Source: an uncultured Marinobacter sp.
GTDB lineage: Bacteria; Pseudomonadota; Gammaproteobacteria; Pseudomonadales; Oleiphilaceae
Assembly (NCBI GenBank): GCA_913057975.1
Contig: CAJXOQ010000016.1
Location: 1-36,858, forward strand
Length of the DNA: 36,858 bases
Direction: 5' to 3'
Positions 33,034 through 36,858 of this stretch are shown here, piece by piece. Each line of letters starts with the position of its first letter. Positions within the stretch are counted from its first letter, which is position 1. A program made the position numbers and the translations under genes. The notes under the pieces are model-generated. The model made no database searches and had not been told where the DNA came from. It saw only the letters and a program-made list of their open reading frames with translations.

Positions 33034-33684
33034 ATGTTGACCAACGTTGTCTCACCCCAGCCCTTTGAAGAACGCCCCGACTCGCAATCCCGAAGCAATC
33101 TTCGCAAGGCTCTTCGGAAGAAGCGCCGCTCGCTATCCGTGGAAGAACAACAGATCGCTGCCGACCAGCTTGCGCTGAACCTGTTGAAACATCCCGACCT
33201 TTTCAGGGCTCGCCACGTTGCCGTATACCTGCCCAACGACGGTGAAATTGATCCCCAGGTGTACGTTCATGTTGCCCGCAGGCGAGGCATCCACTTCTAT
33301 TTGCCGGTGCTGCATCCGGTGCACCGCGGCAGGCTGGTTTTCAGCCCTTTTACCGATGGCACCGAGCTGACAGCCAACCGCTTTGGCATTCCGGAACCAC
33401 CCTTCCACAAAGGACTGGAGCGACCACCATGGGCACTCGACGCCGTACTGTTTCCACTGGTGGGATTTGATGGTTTCGGTGGTCGGCTGGGCATGGGCGG
33501 CGGCTTCTACGATCGCACTTTTGCGTTTACGCGAATCCGGCCACGACTGGCTCCCAAGCTGATCGGGCTGGCCCATGACTGTCAGAAGGTATCGGAGTTA
33601 CCGCTGGAACCCTGGGATATCCCTCTGCACAGTGTGGTGACTGACAGAGAGCGTTACCGAATGAGGTCGAAGAGCTTTCGGTAA
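33034..33684 (+). CDS. ygfA: 5-formyltetrahydrofolate cyclo-ligase
   Basis: This 216-residue enzyme converts 5-formyl-THF to 5,10-methenyl-THF using ATP. The N-terminal LRKALRKKRRSLSVEEQQIAA, central VAVYLPNDGEIDP and the signature FPLVGFDGFGGRLGMGGGFYDRTF with the catalytic Gly-rich loop are visible. The start at 33034 is tentative: the ribosome site is weak, and the family often begins near the RKALR segment. In E. coli ygfA is co-transcribed with 6S RNA; here a DUF2750 gene on the other strand separates them. It is convergent with a 49-codon ORF, 3 nt away. Confidence 0.94.
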   Translation: MLTNVVSPQPFEERPDSQSRSNLRKALRKKRRSLSVEEQQIAADQLALNLLKHPDLFRARHVAVYLPNDGEIDPQVYVHVARRRGIHFYLPVLHPVHRGRLVFSPFTDGTELTANRFGIPEPPFHKGLERPPWALDAVLFPLVGFDGFGGRLGMGGGFYDRTFAFTRIRPRLAPKLIGLAHDCQKVSELPLEPWDIPLHSVVTDRERYRMRSKSFR

Positions 33685-33687
33685 GGT

Positions 33688-33837
33688 TTAGTCTCGAACG
33701 GCGGACACTGTAAAGGCTTTGCTATCGGAGGCCGTAGGCTCATCGTCAGAAGCCTGAAGCGATGTAAAGCCAGTAATAACAAGGCCAACGGCGAAAATCA
33801 GCACGACCGTCCGGATAATGTCAGGCTTGCGGCCCAT
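33688..33837 (-). CDS. Small predicted single-pass membrane protein, 49 residues
   Basis: This ORF reads MGRKPDIIRTVVLIFAVGLV, then ITGFTSLQASDDEPT and ends KAFTVSAVRD. It has a Lys/Arg start, one hydrophobic helix (about 9-24) and an acidic/Ser/Thr tail, so it may be an inner-membrane protein or a short secreted peptide with an uncleaved signal. GGAGA lies about 9 nt before the ATG. It ends 3 nt beyond ygfA and is convergent with it. I recognise no family. Length, ribosome site and a clean stop make it credible but not certain. Confidence 0.5.
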   Translation of the reverse strand: MGRKPDIIRTVVLIFAVGLVITGFTSLQASDDEPTASDSKAFTVSAVRD

Positions 33838-33889
33838 GGGGAGAGTCTCCGGTGTCTTAAATAGTAAAATCGATCTAAATCAGTTGACT

Positions 33890-33907
33890 ATTCTTGTTTT
33901 CAAGAAT
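33890..33907. promoter_or_regulatory. 7-bp dyad in the AT-rich leader of the small ORF
   Basis: ATTCTTG (33890-33896) and CAAGAAT (33901-33907) form a perfect dyad around TTTT. The surrounding stretch (about 33855-33970) is unusually AT-rich compared with the neighbourhood. It could be an operator or part of a promoter for the small minus-strand ORF. No function is assigned. Confidence 0.3.
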
Positions 33908-33986
33908 TAGACGAAAGACTAACACCTATCCTGCGTTTTACAATTTTTCACAGATTAAATTTTTGTAAGCCACCCCGAAGTTTGCC

Positions 33987-34098
33987 GAACCGGGGAGGAA
34001 GCCCCCTTCCGAAACTGTGCGGAGCCATGGATGGCGGAGCTCAAGCGTCACATGGATGTGCTTGAGCGTGTTTCGGGAGGGGGCTTCCTCCCCGGTTC
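33987..34098. repeat. 112-bp palindromic element downstream of ilvA
   Basis: Arms of 29 nt (33987-34015 and 34070-34098) are complementary with one mismatch, a G-U pair in plus-strand RNA. The core contains a second dyad, GCTCAAG (34039-34045) against CTTGAGC (34061-34067), and CACAT/ATGTG between them. It lies 10 nt past the ilvA stop and would make a very stable hairpin. Size and structure resemble dispersed REP/MITE-like elements. Whether it is repeated in the genome cannot be seen here. Confidence 0.75.
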
Positions 34099-34108
34099 TC
34101 GCTGCAAT

Positions 34109-35644
34109 TTAAGAAGACTTGCTGTTCCCGGCTCCCAAAAACAGCTGATAAGCCTCATTATCAGTCATGTTTTCGTAGCGGAAGCCAACCTTGCCGAGCA
34201 TTTTCTCGAAATCCTTCACTTCATCATCTTCCACCTGGGCGCCCAGCAGAACACGGCTATAGGCCGCACCGTGGTTGCGGTAGTGGAACATGGAGATGTT
34301 CCAGCGGGTTCCCAGTGACATCAGGAACTTCAGCAAGGCGCCCGGGCGCTCCGGGAACTCGAACTGGAAGACCTTCTCATTGGTGATCGTCGGGGCGTGG
34401 CCGCCCACCATATGGCGAATATGCTGCTTCGCCAGATCGCTCTCAGTCAGGTCTATGACGGAATATCCGGTTTCCCGCAGGTCCTGGATAAGGTCTTCAC
34501 GGCCATGACCTCCAGCCGCAATCTGGATGCCCACGAAGATGGTCGCATTGGTGGCATCGGCGTAGCGGTAATTGAACTCGGTGATGCTGCGCTTGTGCAG
34601 GGCGTTGATGAAGGTCTTGAAGGCCCCCGGTTTCTCCGGGATGGTCACCGCCAGGATAGCCTCGCGCTTTTCACCGATTTCCGTGCGCTCCGAGATATAG
34701 CGCAGGCGATCGAAGTTCATGTTGGCCCCACTGAGGGTGGCCACCAGATTTTCATTCTCGATCTGCTCACGCTCGATGTACTTCTTGATGCCAGCCACGC
34801 CGAGCGCACCGGCCGGTTCGGCGATGGAGCGGGTGTCTTCGAACACGTCCTTGATGGCGGCGCAGATTTCGTCAGTGGAGACGGTGATCACCTCGTCCAC
34901 GTGATCCTTGCAGATCTCCCAGGGGTATTTGCCGATCTGCTTGACGGCCACGCCATCTGCAAAGATGCCCACTTCGTCCAATACCACCCGCTTGCCAGCC
35001 TTCATGGCCGCCTGCAGGCAGTTGGAATCCTCGGGCTCAACACCGATCACCTTGATTTCCGGGCGCAGGTATTTGATGTAAGCCGCCATACCGGCAATCA
35101 GTCCGCCGCCGCCAACGCAGATAAAGATGGCATGAATGGGTTTGCTGAACTGCCACATGATTTCCATGGCCACGGTGCCCTGCCCGGCGATGACGTCCGG
35201 GTCGTCATAGGGCGGGATGTAGGTGTAGCCGTGCTTCGCGATCAACTCCTGAGCATGGGCTGCGGCCTCGTCAAAAGCGTCGCCCTTGAGAACCACTTTG
35301 GCGCCGTGATCACGCACAGACCGCACTTTGATCTCTGGCGTGGTTTGAGGCATGACGATGACCGCCTTGATACCCAGGTTCTTGGAAGCCAGGGCCACGC
35401 CCTGGGCATGGTTACCCGCGGAAGCACAAATCACGCCCTTGGCTTTCTGCTCTTCAGAGAGCTGCGCAATCCGGTTGTAGGCGCCACGAATCTTGAAAGA
35501 AAACACCGGCTGAAGGTCTTCGCGCTTGAGCAGAATGTTGTTGCCAAAGCGCTTTGAGAGGCTACGAGCCTCGGTCAGCGGGGTCTCGATGGCCACGTCG
35601 TAAACACGAGCATCGAGGATTTTCTTTATGTAGCGTTGCGGCAT
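34109..35644 (-). CDS. ilvA: Threonine ammonia-lyase, biosynthetic
   Basis: This 511-residue PLP enzyme deaminates threonine to 2-oxobutanoate, the first step of isoleucine synthesis. The catalytic PLP lysine is in FSFKIRGAYNR (about Lys51), with SAGNHAQGVA and the VGGGGLIAGMA phosphate-binding loop. Two C-terminal ACT-like regulatory domains (from about 330 and 425, with IPEKPGAFKTF and FPERPGALLKF) give isoleucine feedback control and mark the long biosynthetic form. It is divergent from rpiA, with a 139-nt shared promoter region, as in Pseudomonas. Confidence 0.97.
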   Translation of the reverse strand: MPQRYIKKILDARVYDVAIETPLTEARSLSKRFGNNILLKREDLQPVFSFKIRGAYNRIAQLSEEQKAKGVICASAGNHAQGVALASKNLGIKAVIVMPQTTPEIKVRSVRDHGAKVVLKGDAFDEAAAHAQELIAKHGYTYIPPYDDPDVIAGQGTVAMEIMWQFSKPIHAIFICVGGGGLIAGMAAYIKYLRPEIKVIGVEPEDSNCLQAAMKAGKRVVLDEVGIFADGVAVKQIGKYPWEICKDHVDEVITVSTDEICAAIKDVFEDTRSIAEPAGALGVAGIKKYIEREQIENENLVATLSGANMNFDRLRYISERTEIGEKREAILAVTIPEKPGAFKTFINALHKRSITEFNYRYADATNATIFVGIQIAAGGHGREDLIQDLRETGYSVIDLTESDLAKQHIRHMVGGHAPTITNEKVFQFEFPERPGALLKFLMSLGTRWNISMFHYRNHGAAYSRVLLGAQVEDDEVKDFEKMLGKVGFRYENMTDNEAYQLFLGAGNSKSS

Positions 35645-35735
35645 GGGTCCGTCCGGAGTTGGATTGTCGTTGGGAAAACGGACAGTGTAGAAACTTTGCC
35701 GGGGTTCCGTCTATAAGCTCGCCCCACAGACGGGC

Positions 35736-35741
35736 TATAAT
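35736..35741 (+). promoter_or_regulatory. -10 element before rpiA
   Basis: A perfect TATAAT lies 42 nt before the rpiA ATG in the ilvA-rpiA divergent region. No good -35 sequence is found at the matching distance, so this may be an activator-dependent or weak promoter. Confidence 0.45.
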
Positions 35742-35783
35742 GGCGGCTTTAACCACACTTTCCTGTAAAACCGGAGTCGATCG

Positions 35784-36464
35784 ATGAATCAGGACGAACT
35801 GAAGAAAGCCGTCGCCAAGGCCGCACTGGACCATATCAGGCCGCACCTGGATCAGGAGAGCGTTATCGGCGTGGGTACCGGCAGTACGGCCAACTGTTTC
35901 ATTGATCTGCTGGCGGATATCCGCACCGATTTCGATGGCGCCGTCGCCAGTTCCGATGCCACGGCAGAACGCCTGAAAAGCCATGGTATTCCGGTGTACG
36001 ACCTCAACAGTGCCGGGCCACTTGAGTTCTACGTGGATGGGGCCGATGAAACCAATGAACGCATGGAGCTGATCAAGGGGGGCGGCGGCGCCCTGACCCG
36101 TGAGAAGATCGTAGCGGCGGTGGCCAAGACGTTTATCTGCATTGCCGATGGGTCCAAGAAGGTGGATATTCTGGGCGCGTTTCCGCTTCCGGTGGAAGTG
36201 GTACCCATGGCTCGCAGCCACGTTGGCCGCGAAATCGTCAAGCTCGGCGGCGACCCGGTTTATCGCGAGGGTTTCACCACCGACAACGGCAATATCATCC
36301 TGGACATCCACAATCTGGATATTTCCCGCCCGCTTCAGGTGGAAGAGCAGTTGAACAATATTGTGGGCATTGTGACCAATGGCCTGTTTGCTCGACGGCC
36401 TGCGGATTTGTTGTTACTGGGTACTGAAGACGGAGTAAAAAGCATTTCCCGCCAGGACGGCTGA
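35784..36464 (+). CDS. rpiA: Ribose-5-phosphate isomerase A
   Basis: This 226-residue isomerase interconverts ribose 5-phosphate and ribulose 5-phosphate in the pentose phosphate pathway. Key blocks are [13 protein letters not shown] (substrate phosphate loop), [26 protein letters not shown] with the catalytic Asp and Glu, and [16 protein letters not shown] lies about 8 nt before the ATG. Length is normal for the family. It is followed by a palindromic element and an intrinsic terminator. Confidence 0.97.
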   Translation: MNQDELKKAVAKAALDHIRPHLDQESVIGVGTGSTANCFIDLLADIRTDFDGAVASSDATAERLKSHGIPVYDLNSAGPLEFYVDGADETNERMELIKGGGGALTREKIVAAVAKTFICIADGSKKVDILGAFPLPVEVVPMARSHVGREIVKLGGDPVYREGFTTDNGNIILDIHNLDISRPLQVEEQLNNIVGIVTNGLFARRPADLLLLGTEDGVKSISRQDG

Positions 36465-36474
36465 CTACGGAGGA

Positions 36475-36584
36475 GACCGTGAAGAGACAGGGACATCAGG
36501 GGCACGCTGTTAATACGTCCGTGTACGCTCGACAAAAACATCCTTGTTTTTGACGTCCCCTGATGTCCCTGTCTCTCCACGGTC
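36475..36584. repeat. 110-bp palindromic element downstream of rpiA
   Basis: A perfect 20-bp inverted repeat (36483-36502 and 36557-36576, AGAGACAGGGACATCAGGGG on one arm) extends outward for 7 more pairs after one mismatch, to 36475 and 36584. The core carries an A/T-rich dyad (ACAAAAACA...TTGTTTTTG). It begins 10 nt after the rpiA stop. The structure is that of a REP- or MITE-like element and is unlike the element after ilvA in sequence. Copy number in the genome is unknown. Confidence 0.75.
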
Positions 36585-36607
36585 TGGGCTCTTTTCGGGC
36601 CCTCTGA

Positions 36608-36637
36608 GAACCAAGCGCTTGCTTGGTTCCTTTTTTT
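36608..36637 (+). terminator. Intrinsic terminator of rpiA
   Basis: GAACCAAGC (36608-36616) pairs perfectly with GCTTGGTTC (36621-36629) around a GCTT loop, and is followed by C and seven T (36631-36637). This is a classic Rho-independent terminator on the plus strand. Confidence 0.92.
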
Positions 36638-36680
36638 GCGTGAGACTGCTCTCATGATTTCCTATTGAGGGAGGCTTTCC

Positions 36681-36811
36681 GTGTCTGATTATTTCAACGA
36701 TACCCACGAACAAGTTCGCCAGAGTGCCCGCAAGTTCGTTGCCACTCATGTGCTGCCCTACATAGACGACTGGGAGGAAGCTGGCGAGTTCCCCCGGGAG
36801 CTCTATAAGAC
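36681..36811 (+). CDS. Acyl-CoA dehydrogenase, N-terminal fragment cut by the contig end
   Basis: Translation from the GTG at 36681 gives VSDYFNDTHEQVRQSARKFV, then ATHVLPYIDDWEEAG and EFPRELYKT. This matches the N-terminal helical domain of acyl-CoA dehydrogenases, FAD enzymes of fatty-acid oxidation. GGAGG lies about 7 nt upstream, supporting the GTG start. Only 43 codons are present because the adapter starts at 36812, so substrate class and integrity cannot be judged. It follows the rpiA terminator and should have its own promoter. Confidence 0.82.
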
Positions 36812-36858
36812 CTGTCTCTTATACACATCTCCGAGCCCACGAGACGGACTCCTATCTC
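36812..36858. other. Untrimmed Nextera adapter with i7 index (not genomic)
   Basis: From 36812 the sequence is the reverse complement of the Nextera read-2 adapter (Tn5 mosaic end at 36812-36830, then to 36845). The 8-base index GGACTCCT (36846-36853) follows, then ATCTC, the first bases of the P7 primer site. GGACTCCT is the index I recall as Nextera N705. Confidence 0.98.

Noticed and set aside
34031..34318. Plus-strand ORF starting inside the palindrome after ilvA
   Set aside because: It overlaps the repeat and the ilvA C-terminal end on the other strand, without family resemblance.
34397..35557. Plus-strand ORF of 386 codons opposite ilvA
   Set aside because: It is a shadow of a highly conserved enzyme gene on the other strand. 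The composition reflects the reverse complement of GC-rich codons, and there is no ribosome site.
36..36811. tRNA, rRNA or CRISPR array
   Set aside because: No clover-leaf with a CCA-type end, ribosomal sequence or regularly spaced repeats was found by eye in any intergenic gap.
17..36830. Tn5/IS50-like mosaic ends in inverted orientation at both ends, suggesting a giant transposon
   Set aside because: They are part of the full Nextera adapter, followed by an index and P7 bases, so they come from library preparation.

Overview
This window looks like a single contig from a marine, Marinobacter-like gammaproteobacterium. That is inferred from gene content and synteny, not from a database search. 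The clues are a wax ester synthase (WS/DGAT), a NosP-NahK nitric-oxide sensing pair, the block ubiE-ubiJ-ubiB-hisI-hisE-tatABC-rsmE, and the block ubiI-ubiH-pepP-ygfB followed by zapA, 6S RNA and ygfA. Both ends carry untrimmed Illumina Nextera adapter (1-35 and 36812-36858). The genomic DNA is therefore 36-36811, and the first and last neighbourhoods are cut artificially.

Left accessory part (36-16.2 kb). A two-gene ABC-2 exporter of the type found beside PQQ-dependent alcohol dehydrogenases (53-1581) is followed by a predicted lipase effector and lipoprotein immunity pair on the minus strand (DUF2235/Tle1-like plus DUF2931, 1614-4288). Next comes a complete NitT/TauT-type importer on the minus strand (4380-6839), then a LuxR-type response regulator (plus strand), a hybrid histidine kinase resembling NahK and a FIST protein resembling NosP (both minus strand), and a porin (minus strand). 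A WS/DGAT wax ester/triacylglycerol synthase, an alpha/beta hydrolase and a FFLEELY-type protein follow. The likely theme is sensing and regulation of alcohol/respiratory metabolism and storage lipid, with one interbacterial-competition module between the two transporters.

Conserved core (16.2-22.8 kb). A small PHA-system protein is divergent from a tightly packed plus-strand run: ubiE, ubiJ and ubiB (ubiquinone synthesis), hisI and hisE (histidine), tatA, tatB and tatC (twin-arginine export) and rsmE (16S rRNA methylation). Many junctions overlap by 1-8 nt, suggesting one or a few long transcripts.

Second core block with insertions (22.8-33.8 kb). On the minus strand lie ygfB, pepP, ubiH and a ubiI-like gene, with a DUF808 membrane protein beyond. 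In E. coli and Pseudomonas the ygfB-like gene lies directly beside the zapA/6S RNA block. Here a 3.3-kb predicted zinc locus separates them: a DUF2796/ZrgA-like His-rich protein behind a Zur-like palindrome, a DUF3299 protein in opposite orientation, and an ABC ATPase with an FtsX/MacB-type permease. A TIGR02449 coiled-coil protein, zapA and 6S RNA follow. A DUF2750 gene sits between 6S RNA and ygfA. A 49-codon single-membrane-segment ORF ends 3 nt beyond ygfA.

Right end (33.8-36.8 kb). A 112-bp near-perfect palindromic element lies downstream of ilvA, which is divergent from rpiA. A second 110-bp palindromic element and a textbook intrinsic terminator follow rpiA. An acyl-CoA dehydrogenase gene is then cut by the adapter.

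I saw no tRNA, rRNA, CRISPR array or complete insertion sequence. The observations most worth a second look are the unusual N-terminal extension of the lipase effector, the NO-sensing/alcohol-regulator cluster, the rearranged zinc locus and the two palindromic elements.
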